Shown piece by piece: positions 1 to 11,571 of a stretch of DNA of 64,000 nucleotides (positions are counted from its first letter, which is position 1; each line of letters begins with the position of its first letter). A program made the translations under genes and the position numbers. Below the pieces are notes generated by a model. It had not been told where the DNA came from. It was given only the letters and a program-made list of their open reading frames with translations, and did not search any database. Source of the DNA: Cepaea nemoralis. Taxonomy: Eukaryota; Mollusca; Gastropoda; Stylommatophora; Helicidae. The DNA is taken from NCBI GenBank assembly GCA_014155875.1, contig JACEFZ010011693.1:1-64000 (forward strand). Reading direction: 5' to 3'.

Positions 1-495
1 AAGGGGCGGTTCATTACCTGTCTTAAGTTTAAGTGTCTGATACTCAGCCCCTTCCATGTAGACTTTGATTTGGGAAGCCATGATGTTATTTCTTACAAGG
101 GTCAGTATCCCACCTTTTCGCCTGTCCTTTCGGCCAGATCGGTAACACTGGTAGCCTCTGATTTTGAAGGCTATATTTTCATTGAGGTGAGTTTCTTGCA
201 AGCAACATATGCTTACTTTTTCTTGGTCCAAGATTTTTTCTAATTCTATTTTTTTGTTGCTGACTCCCTCCGCATTCCAGTGCATTATTTTAAGTCTTCG
301 TTTGGTAAGGCCTGTCATCCTATTCTCATGTCCCCTGGCTCCATAGGACATCTGAGAAGGACCTCCAGTAGTTGGGGTTGGACCCTTTCGAGACATAGGG
401 CCCGGCACTGCACCTGCCTGGGGGTCCAAAGCAGGGCGAGCACCATAACGATTAGCAGTAGTCGACATATTCCATTTTGCGTGATTGCGTGGCAT
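1..495 (-). pseudogene. LINE ORF2 N-terminus with AP-endonuclease domain (cut by window edge)
   Basis: The minus-strand frame is open from a stop near 538 to base 1 and leaves the window still open. Two in-frame ATGs (495 and 468) are possible starts. About 65 residues of low-complexity, Gly/Pro/Arg-rich leader come first. Then comes the hallmark start of a LINE apurinic endonuclease, LKIMHWNAEGVSNKK, followed by the catalytic-Glu motif CLQETHLNE and then RGYQCYRSGR and GGILTLVRN. In this family the domain nicks genomic DNA to prime reverse transcription. The visible part has no disabling change, so I cannot tell whether the copy is intact beyond the edge. It lies in sense orientation in the region downstream of gene B exon 2. 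The family is confident; the clade is not assigned. Confidence 0.88.
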
Positions 496-1095
496 CCTGA
501 TTTCTGTGGTGCGCCTCTTGGCTGGTTGCCTCCGACTTCAGTACCTTTCTTTGCTAGAGCAGACTGTGGTCTCACTCGAGTGTAGATGTGTACACACGCA
601 CACACGTGTCTGCACATGCATGTACGTGCATACACATCTAGAGCATACTGGTTATTTTCCGGCGCCAGAGATTCGCCGTCGCCCCTTCTCCTGTTAGTTT
701 AAACAGGTCCGCCGCGTGAAGGCCAGGAGTTGGACTTTTGCTGCATAGGTTATGTATTCACAAGCCATTGAGGTATTTAAGCAATGTTGGGCGCTCACCC
801 CAACACCGTGCCTCGGCTACATACAGCAACATTTGGAACCCGTCCATGCAGTGAATTAAACCAGGTCCAGTTATATAGGCGGGGTCATAACCTCTGAAAA
901 TACTGCTGTTTAACCAAATATGACTGCAAATGTGCCCCCAAACTTGATCATTAAAAAAAAGATGTCATAATTTATGTCATTTCTCATTAAGAGATTTATA
1001 AAATAATGCTTTCAGACAATAAGAATTGATATAAGAAAAACTTATTATTTACACACAAGTGAAACATACAACAAGTCTCTGGTGCCATTAAAATA
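496..1095. other. unclassified stretch with short CA/TG-rich patch
   Basis: A CA/TG-rich low-complexity patch lies at about 588-640. The rest may be the 5' untranslated part of the LINE at 1-495. Only short shadow ORFs are present and I recognise no gene. Confidence 0.4.
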
Positions 1096-1345
1096 TTCAG
1101 AGGCTACCAGTGTTACTGATCTGATTGAAAGGTCAGGCAAAAAAAGGTAAGATACTGACTCTTGAAAAACGTAACACCACTGCTTGCCGAATTGAAGTTT
1201 ACATGGAAAGGTTCGAGAATCTACATCAGATCATTTACTACAGTCCAAGTGACTGCCCAAAGGCATTGGACACACCACTATTAAAAGGGAAAAAAAATGA
1301 TTATGTATGGCAATTCCAACAGTCACCTGCAGAGTTGGTGCTATG
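1096..1345 (+). pseudogene. decayed LINE endonuclease fragment
   Basis: This is a diverged plus-strand copy of the same region seen on the minus strand at about 1-150. It keeps the nucleotide counterparts of RGYQCYRS, ILTL, and the segment ending in VYMEG. It continues into a recognisable YYSPSDCPKALDT, the 'PND.P.SLDT' block of LINE endonucleases. Stop codons and indels break the frame near 1110-1150. This is a dead, truncated relic of the family at the window's left edge. Confidence 0.75.
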
Positions 1346-1867
1346 ATCACACTGACCAGAGAAGAGACTGGAAAACCGACAGGATGAGAATAGATTTAGA
1401 GAAACAGTAATGAAAGACAAACTTTATGGACCACTAAGTGAGCTAAAAAAGACAGTTAAATTCATACAAGAGACATCACTGCAGTTATAGACAAATTTCA
1501 AGTGAACGAAGGAAGAAGATACCAAATTATACAGAGTTGATAAAAAAAAAACATACCATATGTAAACAAGCAAAACATACACACACTCTCTCCCGCATTC
1601 AGGCAACAAGCTATAAATAAGAGTTGATAAAGAAAAACACTATTTACAAAAACAAAACATTCTCTCTCTGTGACTCATCAATAGCTTCTATGGCTTGTTA
1701 GCACTGTTGTCCTGAAGCATCTAAGTTATCAGTACATGATCATTTTCTTGTTGGTTTCCGATTCTCTAAAGATGTAAGTTCTTCATAGATGTACATCCTC
1801 AAAATACTTCATGAAACTGATATTCTTTAACCACCATGTCCCAACTTTTGCTTGTCATTAAGAAAGT
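1346..1867. other. unclassified intronic sequence
   Basis: AT-rich sequence with no supportable ORF, RNA or repeat boundary. Confidence 0.3.
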
Positions 1868-2319
1868 TACTCATCTTTCCAAAAACTGTCTGATTCATCA
1901 AACTGTCTTTTTCTTGTCAGCTGTTTGATATCTCTCTCATGCTCTTCCTGCCACTGCTTTTTGGCATCTCACAGAATTTGTTCAATCTTAGCCTGTCTGG
2001 TTAACCTTTGTTCTTCCAGGCATGCCAGTCTGGCTTCTGATACCCTCATTTCCATTTCCTTCTGAGAGCTCTCCAACTCTGACTCAATTTTCTCCCTGAG
2101 AGAGCTCTTAAATTCAGCTTGCTCTTTCTCCATTTCACTTCTTTTGAAACATGTCCACTCTACTTTGTCCTTCAGCATGTCTTCTGTTGCCTTTTCAAGC
2201 ATTATCTCTACCCGTCCCATGTATTCAGTTTCCAGCTGTCTCTCTTGCTCAGATCTTGAATATGTAACTTTAGCTTGAAGTTCACAGCATGTTGTTGAAT
2301 GCAAGTTTGGTGGAACCAA
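1868..2319 (-). pseudogene. coiled-coil protein fragment with in-frame TGA
   Basis: The minus-strand frame encodes about 115 residues dominated by Glu, Lys and Gln with heptad-like spacing (for example ETEYMGRVEIMLEKATEDML and SSQKEMEMRVSEARL). It reaches a TGA at about 1971-1969 after KIEQIL. The same frame continues for about 33 further codons of the same character (DAKKQWQEEHERDIKQL) to a stop near 1869. A single CGA-to-TGA change would explain the interruption. The style resembles centrosomal coiled-coil proteins such as the CEP152 type, but this is only an impression from composition. It could be a pseudogene, a retro-copied exon or a real exon ending at 1969. It lies downstream of gene B exon 2 in the same orientation. 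Confidence 0.45.
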
Positions 2320-2584
2320 TCAATCAATCTCTCTTTATCACATGTTCTATCATGCTCCACCCTCTCTTTATCTTTATCATATGTCCCATGGTGATTCAGT
2401 CTCCCTTTATCTTCATGGTCTGTCCTATGGTGCTCCAGTACATGTAACACAACATTTTCTACAGTGAGACCTGTACATGTAACATAGCATGTGTACAAAT
2501 CTGACAGTAAAATAAGTTACTCTAGGGACAGTTTGAGTTAAGTGCAGCATGCCTACACCTTTCCTCTGTAATCTCAGACTGCTT

Positions 2585-2655
2585 AAAATGAAAATATAAC
2601 TTGCCTAAAACAAAAATATGACTTGCCTAAAATGAAAATATGACTTGCCTAAAAA
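2585..2655 (-). repeat. 22-bp repeat, three copies, containing the exon 2 splice donor
   Basis: On the minus strand the segment TTTTAGGCAAGT plus about 10 bases (CATATTTTCA or TATTTTTGTT variants) occurs three times head to tail. The first copy straddles the 3' end of the gene B exon ending at 2649, so the donor AG|GCAAGT is present in triplicate. Confidence 0.75.
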
Positions 2656-2847
2656 GTCATTAAACTCCTGGATCTCCTGTGGAAAGCCCATCTGTGTGAA
2701 GTCCCCAGCATGCAGTAGCACATCCCCTGGAGGCACAAAGTTGTCCAGGGCCTCCACCGTGCCATGAGTGTCTGATAAACATACAAACCGGACCTTGTCC
2801 TCGGAGACTGGAGTATCAGGGTCTAGCGAGGCAACCTTGTTCACAAT
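2649..2847 (-). CDS. MPPED2-like: Gene B, coding exon 2: MPPED-type metallophosphoesterase, N-terminal catalytic part
   Basis: The exon encodes about 66 residues from IVNKVASLDPDTPVSEDKV through RFVCLSDTHG and VLLHAGDFTQMG to EFNDFLG. SDTHG supplies the first metal-binding Asp and His of the calcineurin-like phosphoesterase fold. HAGDF supplies the bridging Asp. The match to animal MPPED1/MPPED2 is clear; mammalian MPPED proteins are metal-dependent phosphodiesterases. The acceptor is CTGTAG|ATT at 2848-2850. The donor is AG|GCAAGT, a GC-type donor whose remaining bases fit the strong consensus. The exon enters in phase 0, matching the end of exon 1 at 22008, and leaves in phase 1. The following exon, which should hold the GNHE motif, is expected to the left of the window. 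Confidence 0.9.
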
Positions 2848-4229
2848 CTACAGATACACATGGATAGATCTCATTTTCTTGTGTCACTACATGCAGTATT
2901 TGCAGGGTCTTCATTACTCATACATCAATGCCGATGTAACTTATTTGTTAGTGCTTATGTGTCTTTGTATCGTTTATGTTAGTGACTTGGCATCTTATAT
3001 GTTAGTGTCTATATATCTCATGCTAAAGCCTACATAACTTATGTGGTAGTGTGTATGTTTGTATATGTTAGTGACTGTAACAAAACGCAAGGTGGTTTCC
3101 CTCTTTTAACCTATACCAAATCAGGTCACCACTTATATGAATTTTGGGTAAACCCAGTCGAGAATGTCTGTAACAACTTTCTATGTCAATCTCAGGAATT
3201 TTCTTCTGTAAACTCACATATTTATGGTAGTAACGAGAGGAATTCATCCAGTCTAGTGAGTTACAAAGTAGGGTTCACTGAATCTTTATTACGTCGTGAA
3301 AGGTACAACTTTTTGAATTGTTCCGGAACCTGAAAAACCAAATTTTACACCTATACATACATTATGTTAATCATAAGTCCACGGAGATGAGACAGAACAA
3401 GTCACTTCTTCTAACGACTTGATGCCTATCGCACCGTATTTGTTCGCTCATGTTAATGACAAAAGACTACCAATGGCAAGTTACAGTAATTATGTTTTTC
3501 ATAAACCGAAGGTAATTGAATTTAACTTACTTTATAATTGCGTTAAATAAACGGGAAAATTGTTACAGCCAGACTCGAGCACAGAACCAGTTCAAACCAG
3601 GCATTGGGTCAAGGTTAAAGCACGCAAACAGCTGTGACCCAGAATGCTGCCGACAGTAAACTAATCTAGCGGTAATTCGGATAGCTGTATTTCTAAACAC
3701 TTTATTAAAAGAAGTTCTGATCAGGTAGCTTCTACAGATGGGGAAAGATATGAGTTTCCTAAGGAAGAGTGCTTTAATTTGAATGCAAACTTGAAATAGT
3801 TTGACAAACCTAAGCATCATTCATCATGTAGAGCCGTGAAGTATTTCTAAGTCTAAGCATTCACAACCCCCTCCAGGAACACTTCCTCCTATCAGTACTA
3901 CATCCAACAACATGGTGTGCGAATGAATAGATCATTAGAAATGGGCTGCAAAACCCCTAATATCTTTCTCTGGCTTCCGAACGGAACCAATATACTTACA
4001 CACAATGGGAATTTACAATTAAGATCAGGCGACGCACCTTTCCAACCATTAAGTAATGTAACATGGGAAGGTTTGGCTGTCAGCTTTTTCTCTAAAGAGT
4101 ATTGTCATTATGTAATTATCAAACTGGGGAGATGACAATTCTAGCAAGAAGCATACTATGGCCTGTGTGACATCCAAGTACACATGAACATACATCTGTC
4201 ATATGACTGTCATTTACTGCCAATATAGT
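2848..4229. other. start of the 19.2-kb intron of gene B, unclassified part
   Basis: AT-rich intronic sequence. The ORFs here (for example minus 3820-3563) have no domain or splice support. Confidence 0.4.
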
Positions 4230-4424
4230 ACCTTGCGGTGTATAGCAGGGAAGTCTTTTGAGCCTGAAGAATTAAGGCCGCCTGTCTAGTGCAGTCACCA
4301 CGAACTGTGCAGGTTAGGATTTTCATTTAGCCCCCGACAGAAACAAATCCCACACCTTACCGAGGATTCGAACATGAGTCTCCCAAAGGAGAATCCGGCT
4401 TTCTAACCACTTGGCCAGCCACTG
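4230..4424 (-). mobile_element. tRNA-derived SINE, family 1
   Basis: On the minus strand a tRNA-like head shows a type-2 (Ser/Leu-like) A box, TGGCCAAGTGG, at about 4417-4407. A B box, GTTCGAATCC, lies at 4373-4364. The segment between them fits a tRNA with a degraded anticodon arm. An unrelated tail of about 130 bases follows, so this is a SINE and not a functional tRNA. The 3' boundary is uncertain. Confidence 0.7.
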
Positions 4425-4818
4425 AACACACATCAACATGGGAAAAATATTCACATCTGACAGGATATAATGAGTTAATAGTTCCGTGTAAGACATTAAC
4501 TCTTGTGGTTGTATGAATGAGTTACTGTTAACAAGATCTGACTCTAGGTACTGCACGAAATGACATGATGATGACGACAAGAAGGTTCTGTTCCAGTCTC
4601 AACCATCTACCAGAAGGTGACCTATCCTCAGTCCAATCTATCAGCTATGTCCAGGAGACAGGTATCCTTGAATGTATTAACATATTATTATGATGATACA
4701 CATATAGCTGAGACTAATCATGATGGTGGAGTCTTATATCATGTATGAACTGGGCTGATGCAGATGACTATCCTGGAGTTATATGTTTCAGGTCTCCCAT
4801 TGTTGGCTTGGCCAAGTA
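4425..4818. other. unclassified intronic sequence
   Basis: No ORF, repeat or RNA that I can support. Confidence 0.3.
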
Positions 4819-5073
4819 CAACTGATAGTACCAGAGTCAACTACTGAATATTGGATGAATGACTGTGTGCAACTGATAGTACCAGAATCAACTACTGAAT
4901 ATTGGATGAACGACTACGTGCAAGTGATAGTACCAGAATCAACTACTGAATATTGGATGAACGACTACGTGCAAGTGATAGTACCAGAATCAACTACTGA
5001 ATATTGGATGAACGACTACGTGCAAGTGATAGTACCAGAATCAACTACTGAATATTGGATGAACGACTGCGTG
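4819..5073 (+). repeat. 51-bp minisatellite, five copies
   Basis: Five near-identical 51-bp units run head to tail. Because 51 is a multiple of three, one frame stays open and reads a 17-residue repeat (VIVPESTTEYWMNDYVQ). That frame is not evidence of a protein: there is no splice context and no flanking coding sequence. Confidence 0.92.
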
Positions 5074-5779
5074 CAGCAGGAGCAACTATGGCTGTGCATT
5101 ATTGGCCAAGTACTGCTGAAAGTATCCTGATTCAGTATTCACTTTGATGAGTCGGCCACTTCCTGTGTAAAGTTCACAGTAATCAACGAGGGCTTCTTTG
5201 GGTTGGCCACTTACCTATGACAGTACATGTATCAACTACTGATTATTCAAGTTTGATGAATGTTGCCTTGTTCAAGTGTGAAACTGACAAATGATGAACG
5301 TTGCCTTGTGCAAGACTGAACTTGATAATTAATGAACAATGAACAATGAACAAATAAATTATTGTTCAGCATTGAATTTGATAATTGAGGATCGTTGCCA
5401 TGTTCAAGACTGACATTGATAAAGAAGTCAAACAACAATAGTGTGTGTTGTACAAAGAACGTTAAGTAAAATGAGTTGCGTGGTTCTTCAGAGACTTTAT
5501 TGTTGAAATGATTCATCACAACTACAACTTACCTAATGCTACATCAGATGAACTGTTTGTGGAATATCAACTTATGGCAAAGTTGGTTATTCTGAAGTAT
5601 AGTTTCATCAAGGATCACTAGACTCTGTGCTGAAACTGATAACTGATTGTCTACTCTATGGCCAAAGCTGGTGTCCACAAGGCTCCCTTGTTGTTGTGCC
5701 TTAGTCCCTCCTAGAATCCATGCCTGTCATTATCCATATTTATCATGTCCCTTTGATAGATGCTGACATACATGAATCT
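5074..5779. other. intronic sequence with degenerate short repeats
   Basis: At about 5240-5430 an irregular motif (GATGAAYGTTGCCTTGT and AACAATGAACAATGAAC-like) recurs with poor periodicity. The remainder is unclassified. Confidence 0.4.
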
Positions 5780-5830
5780 TAAGGTAGGGGTTGGTATGGG
5801 GTTGTACTTAGAGCAGCAGTGTGTAGACAT
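5780..5830 (+). repeat. left remnant of the 105-bp minisatellite, ending in TSD GACAT
   Basis: About 50 bases match one unit of the array at 20667-21777 up to GTGTAGACAT. The sequence then switches abruptly to the LTR. Bases 5826-5830 (GACAT) are repeated at 20667-20671, directly after the right LTR. This proves that the array was split by the insertion. Confidence 0.92.
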
Positions 5831-6551
5831 TGTCATGGCCTGAATGACAGCCAGACAGAGTTAAAATAGTAGGCAAGTGCACTAGAAGATGAAAGTGGAA
5901 GAAGAGCACCATATAGCACTTTGACGGAACAAGGGCGACGTCATAAGTGCGTAGATTAACAACCAAACGGTTGTCGTGAGGCAGTTCGTGGCCAGCATTG
6001 AGAGGACTCACATCTAGCAGGCACATTGGAACATTGTACCTCCAAGGCACGCATGCACTCCACTCACATGAGGACACTGCACAATACATCGCAACGACTT
6101 ACACGAGCAGGCATCGGACGAGGTGTCATGGATCAGGTTTAGCTTCTGACACCCGAGTGGGATAGTGTAAATGCTTCTAGCATCGGGTAAGATAGCATGA
6201 AGGTAACCTAGACAGTTAGGACTGTAGCCGGGTCGACAGTGTGCATTGTGAGACTGATGAGGCAATGTTTGACGGGTGTGAGTGCCTGAAGGCATCAGCA
6301 TCGTAGACATGTGAGTACTTCATTGATGTTTTGCCAACGGTCAATATACTGTTGATTGTCACTGCACCAGAGTTTACTTGAGTCCTTTTCGCTGTGATGG
6401 TTGTCGTGTTGTCGTCGTCTGATGTGGGCATGAACCCACACACTCAGTGTATAGCTTACTCCTAGATCATACAACGAGCAAGAGCGCAGTTGAGCTGATC
6501 TGATGGCCGCGCCCCTGTGACCTAGCGCTGCTAGCGATCAGCCCTGTGACA
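5831..6551 (+). repeat. 5' LTR of the outer element
   Basis: 721 bp, TG...CA. By eye it differs from the 3' LTR at three positions (for example AACAACC versus AACAACA) and by a 9-bp insertion (GCTGCTAGC-like duplication) near 6527-6535. This indicates a fairly recent insertion. Confidence 0.93.
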
Positions 6552-7312
6552 TGGGTGCTTTCGTCCGTGATAAGTGAACCGGAATTTTGTCAAGTTGATC
6601 GTTTGTCATTGAGTCAAGGGTGAAGGACATTACAACAGCTACATTCACACAGCAAACACTTGGAGGATACGATTAACATACAAATACATAGTCAACATAC
6701 AGGTCTTTGTTTGTGAGGATCATGCCGGTCTAAGTTGCTGGTGACCATATGGCGCATCCTCAGTCGTTCATTTGTATCGTCATTTTGTCAATCGTCAACC
6801 GTTAGAGGTTAACACCAATCATGGGCATTGGGAAGTAGTTTTTCACGTTGGAGAGAGCATCGGTACCAGCTTTGATCATCTGTAAATTGTACACTCAGTG
6901 TTAGGAGTGTAATTTTATCGTTGCATATATATAGTTACAGTATCGCTCCAATCGTTGCCCACCCAGAGAACTCTCGGTTCTCATCGTGTTATCCAGATCA
7001 CAGGAGTGTGATTTCAGATTGCTTCGTCTGTTTGGGAAGCTGCCGTTTCGTTTTGATACAGACCTAGCTCTACTTGGGACTATTGGCGATGAGTGAGTGC
7101 TGATTTCTTCGGAAGATTCTCAGAGCCTGTTATTCAAGCCTACGATGGGATATCTTTGCTGGATGGTCTAGGCATCAGTTCTGGCGACACGTTGACTTGC
7201 TGACATCTTATGGTACTGAAGGCCATTTTTTTTTCAGAGCTGTACCAGCTCATTGTACTGAGCAGAGAAGTATTCACGGGTCGACGCCTCATCACGGCGG
7301 AATCAACGCTGA

Positions 7313-7578
7313 AGATTGTTGGACAACGACAGATTGTTACAGAGGAATATTGGTCAACGACAGATCGATAAGAAGGATTGTTGGACAACGACAGATTGTT
7401 ACAGAGGAATACTGGTCAACGACAGATCGATAAGAAGGATTGTTGGACAACGACAGATCGTTACAGAGGACAACGACAGATCGATACAGAGGAATATTGG
7501 TCAACGACAGATCGATAAGAAGGATTGTTGGACAACGACAGATCGATTACAGAGGAATATTGGACAACGACAGTTATA
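7313..7578 (+). repeat. 62-bp tandem repeat inside the outer element
   Basis: About four imperfect copies of a 62-bp unit. Each contains two related halves (GGACAACGACAGATTGTTAC and GTCAACGACAGATCGATAAG). Overlapping ORFs here exist only because of the repeat. Internal tandem repeats in leader regions are known in LTR elements; no function is evident. Confidence 0.85.
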
Positions 7579-9449
7579 TGCGAATTTTTATTGGTCAACG
7601 CTGGAATCCTCAAGATGTCAGAAGTATGAAGGCGGAGAATCGTTTCTGACATTTGTCGAGTTTGAGGAGGATTTTGCTGGTCTACAAGTCATGTTGGATA
7701 CGAGCAGGATTGTCTGACATTGCAGTCTAATACGTTGAGTAGAGGAATCACCGTGTTTTATGAGCTAAGTAAACGTTTGTGGTCTTTCATTTAGTTAAGT
7801 GGCAGTCATTAATATTGTAATATTACACACATTTTATTCTTTTCTAATTCACTCATGTCTTCCATTACGTCATAAGCGCGGTACATAATTTGGTGTGATA
7901 TTGCGCTAGACTTTCTTAATTTTGTGTGCGCATTATTTTAGATGTTATCAGAAGAATGTTTTCTATTCTTAGTTTTACGTAGTTAAAGAACGTTAACTCT
8001 GCTTATATTATCTTTGCTGAATTACTTTTCTTAATTATTATAACAATATTATCTTTTTATTTATTGCTTTGGAATTATTACAACTAGTCTTTGCTATTTT
8101 TTTTAAATTGTGGTTTCATTATCTTAATTTATTATGTATAGGCTTGATTATTTTTAAGCTAATATCTTTCTGCTTTGCTAAATTCTTTGGTGGTTAGTAT
8201 TTCCAGGGTCTATATAAGTCATAATATTTTGGTGTACGAAATTTTATTTATTTATTTATTTAAAAATCGTTAACTTTGTGTATTGTGTCGTTATAAATTA
8301 GCATATTTTATTTTCTATAAGTAGTTCTGCAAACTCTGAGCTATTTATTTTCTAGTAGATAATTTCTGGCGTGTAAGCAAACTAATTTTTGCTACGTTCT
8401 TTGACTTTGTCGGCGTGAACTTTCATTTTGTGAGTTACAGGACTTTCGTGCGGAAATTTCTGTCTATATTTCTGATCTACAAGTATGATAGAATAATACT
8501 GTGTCAGTGTTGTATCTAATATTTATAAGCCTGTATATTTTTGGTACTGAACTTCTTTCTGCAGTTCCCACAGGTGACTAGATTGAATAGTAGTGGAACA
8601 TAGCAACTTGTCGTCTTTACAGGACTTTATTGCAATTGAAAAAAAAAAAAAGAAGTGGTTCTGATTGTCGCACACAGTTAAAATCACAAATACTAAATTT
8701 CCTTTTACATTTCTTGTCTACAATTATTAGTTGATATGGGTTAGACGTAGAAAATATCTTCTTGTCAGCACTTCATCAAGATTGGTATGGATGCAGGATG
8801 GATAACATCAGAAGGAATGGCCTGAGCCAAAATAATTTTGATACATAAACATGTGTACTGTTCAGAAGGTTTTACACTAGAATTGGTCGGGATTTGTCCA
8901 GTAGAAAATTAACAGCTGGTGTAAACATCTGGAATAGTGAAAGTCGCAAAATGATATATGGATTATAACGTGTGGCGACGAAGTCGCTGAACATAATATG
9001 TTCTTATCGTGTTTGGCGGCCTTCTGGCATATGACATGGGTAATTGTTATGTGGCAGAGGTCTTCCTATGCGAATTGTTGAACATATGATAGAAAAGACA
9101 ACTAATCGCTGTTGTGGGTATGGGTTATTGACACATAACAGGGTTTTGTTGTAGGTAGGTGTGGTTATTAATAGTAGTTAAAACTGATAACAGCATGGAG
9201 ATCATGCAACAGTGGAACTCTATTGTTGGCGTGTGTATGGGTTAATGACACACGACTACAGTATTGATACAGTGAAGCATGGTTTCAATGAATTTCGTTT
9301 ATATTTTCTACTGAATGAATTTTGCTAACCTTGCGTAAAACATGTAACGATGTTGTGGTCGTATTGTCATCATGAATATTTTTATAAGATGTTATGTCGT
9401 CTACTGTGTTCATTGTCTTGTTCATATTCATGATCATAATTTTTTTTTT
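7579..9449 (+). other. AT-rich non-coding internal region of the outer element
   Basis: About 1.9 kb without a meaningful ORF, where Gag would be expected. T- and A-rich runs dominate and nothing resembles CCHC fingers. I conclude that Gag was lost or never present. Confidence 0.5.
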
Positions 9450-9673
9450 AGATGTGTATAAATGAGTATCTTTATCCAGAACCTATGCCCAAATAGATGT
9501 ATTAATAGCGGGCTATGGTGAATGGAAAGAACTGTAGTTTAGTCCGCGATTCCGGGGCGAGTATAGTTGGGGTACATCAGAGGTTAATTAATGGACCCAA
9601 CTATACGGGAGAACATGTGATTTGCAGGACCTTTGGTGGAAGAAAAGAAAAGTTTAAGATTGCGTGGGCCGAT
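9450..9673 (+). pseudogene. protease fragment of the outer element, left half
   Basis: The segment VNGKNCSLVRDSGAS carries the aspartic-protease active-site triad DSG and is followed by YTGEHVICRTFGG. It aligns well with the protease of the inner element (VNGKFATVLRDTGS, YTGRHITCRTFSG). Upstream, a plausible coding frame joins this one only through a one-base shift at about 9513-9516, so the reading frame is already broken. The sequence stops at the inner element's left LTR. The homologous continuation resumes at 17640. Confidence 0.8.
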
Positions 9674-10140
9674 TGTCAGGATCTTATATTTGGCTCATTA
9701 GCTAACACGTGTGAGACAGTACAAGTATAACGTGATTCGACGTAAGACACAACGACATAACGTTCTATGGATTTATTGCCACATTAAATACAGAACGATA
9801 ATTACAACAATCTACAATATATAACTCACGACGCTCACAACCACAATACAGCTCATAGGTCTGACGCTCAAGATATCAGTCGTTCGGCTTTCAACCACAG
9901 AGATCCACACAAACGCCTTGCTTTCATCACACATGTCCTTCCAGTCTGAAGTCCCAGCTCGGTCTGAGGTTAGCACGCCAACTGCCCACTGCCTCTAGTG
10001 GTGTCACGTGGCCTGCGTGCGTTTGTCGTCAGCCTGACCGCTGGTCGCGTGTCAGGTAACAATCTTGCCAGCCGACAATTCTTGTCCGCCGGGTGTCGTA
10101 ACGATGTTGCTGCATAGCTATACCATGTTAGGCTCTGACA
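9674..10140 (-). repeat. 3' LTR of the inner element
   Basis: 467 bp, identical by eye to 17168-17634. A polyadenylation hexamer AATAAA lies on the coding strand at 9777-9772. Confidence 0.95.
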
Positions 10141-11571
10141 TTCTCCCCGGGTACCTCAATGAAAGATGCCATCTTTCATTCATGATGTATGTATATACTG
10201 GGGTAGTGTTAACTACATGTCAGAGACTACCCTTTCCCTTTGTTATGCATGAAACTACATATATGGCATAGAAATATATACAAAAAATGTAAGTTGCATT
10301 GAAATGACAAATGAAGTACAACTTTTAACACAAATCAGGTTTCATCCCCCTGATGCCTGGTTACCTTCATTGCAATAATACCCAGTCAGATCAGTAGTAC
10401 CAGCTTCTCGCATCTACCTCGCAGCAATTTGAAAAAAACGTAATAATATGGTTGTTTTGCAACAGCCATCTAGCCAGACTGAAATACGACTTTGTTTGAG
10501 TCGTATTAAACAATCAAACTCTGACCTCATTTGGCCAGGAGCTTTTATGTTGGTTTGCAATGTTGGCAGCTCTATGTCATGCTTGGTGGACGCCTACCCG
10601 CTGTGTTAGCCGTTTGAGCAACAAAATGTCTATTTATACAATACACATTAATGAATATGTTTCAAATTATGGCCCTTGGTGTAATTCATAAATGCAAGGG
10701 AAGTAATTTTGACATTCAAGAAATTCAATAAATTACAATAATTATTTAATTTCTTAGCGTCATTGCTTGACGTTTCTTCATATTAACGAGAAAAAGTCGG
10801 TAATATGAATACATTAATCAAGATATGATTCTAAGATTACACTAATCAAAATAAATAAGTACCCAATTGGTGTATTCTATTTTATAGATTCAAAAGGATT
10901 TTACAATCGTCATAAGTTTTTTGAATATTTGTATATCGTCTGCTAATTTTGCTATACTTTTTAAATTACACCGGAAATACACACGAAACGCAAAATTTAG
11001 TTGATGTTACACTGTCTGAACACAAATGATCCGGTTTTATTTTGTAACGGATAGTAAAATGTTCTCAAAGTTCGTGTCTGATGTTATAGTATCACAACTT
11101 TCGGATTATGATGGAATGTTCTTATTTCCGATGTGTTCACAACTTCTGGATAATGATCGACTGTTCTTATTTCTGATGTTCAAATGTCGAACATTTTGGA
11201 TTAAATTCGATGCAGAGGTGGTGTAGAAGTCAATGTTCAGTCCACATTTGCACACGTCGTTAAAATATCACGGTGAAGAAATTCACGCACAGCTGTCACT
11301 GTTAAATGGTAAAGTTCGCTTCTGGTAAGTGGTTAAGCGTCTGTGACACTGTTCTTGGTGTATATTTACAATTAATAATGTTCTCTTTCTAACACACACT
11401 ACACAATTGTACTACACTCATTACATGGCTTAATTAAAATAAGTATATTATACATGTCGGTTTTTAACCGTATCACAATTTCAATTATAGACCTTACACA
11501 GTAGGTGAATAGCAACAAAATTTCACTCATTGGTGGCTGTGTTGGTCTGAGTGTAATAGTACACAATGCAC
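10141..11571 (-). other. 3' untranslated region of the inner element
   Basis: About 1.4 kb of AT-rich sequence between the RNase H stop codon and the 3' LTR. It holds the polypurine tract at its end and only short ORFs. I see no envelope-like or chromodomain ORF. Confidence 0.6.

Noticed and set aside
3563..3820. 85-codon minus ORF in the gene B intron
   Set aside because: No domain, splice sites or repeat identity.
7316..7717. 133-codon plus ORF in the outer element as a possible Gag
   Set aside because: It consists mainly of the 62-bp tandem repeat and has no CCHC finger or capsid-like sequence.
10065..10271. 68-codon plus ORF
   Set aside because: Same LTR sequence as at 17559, antisense to the element; no support.
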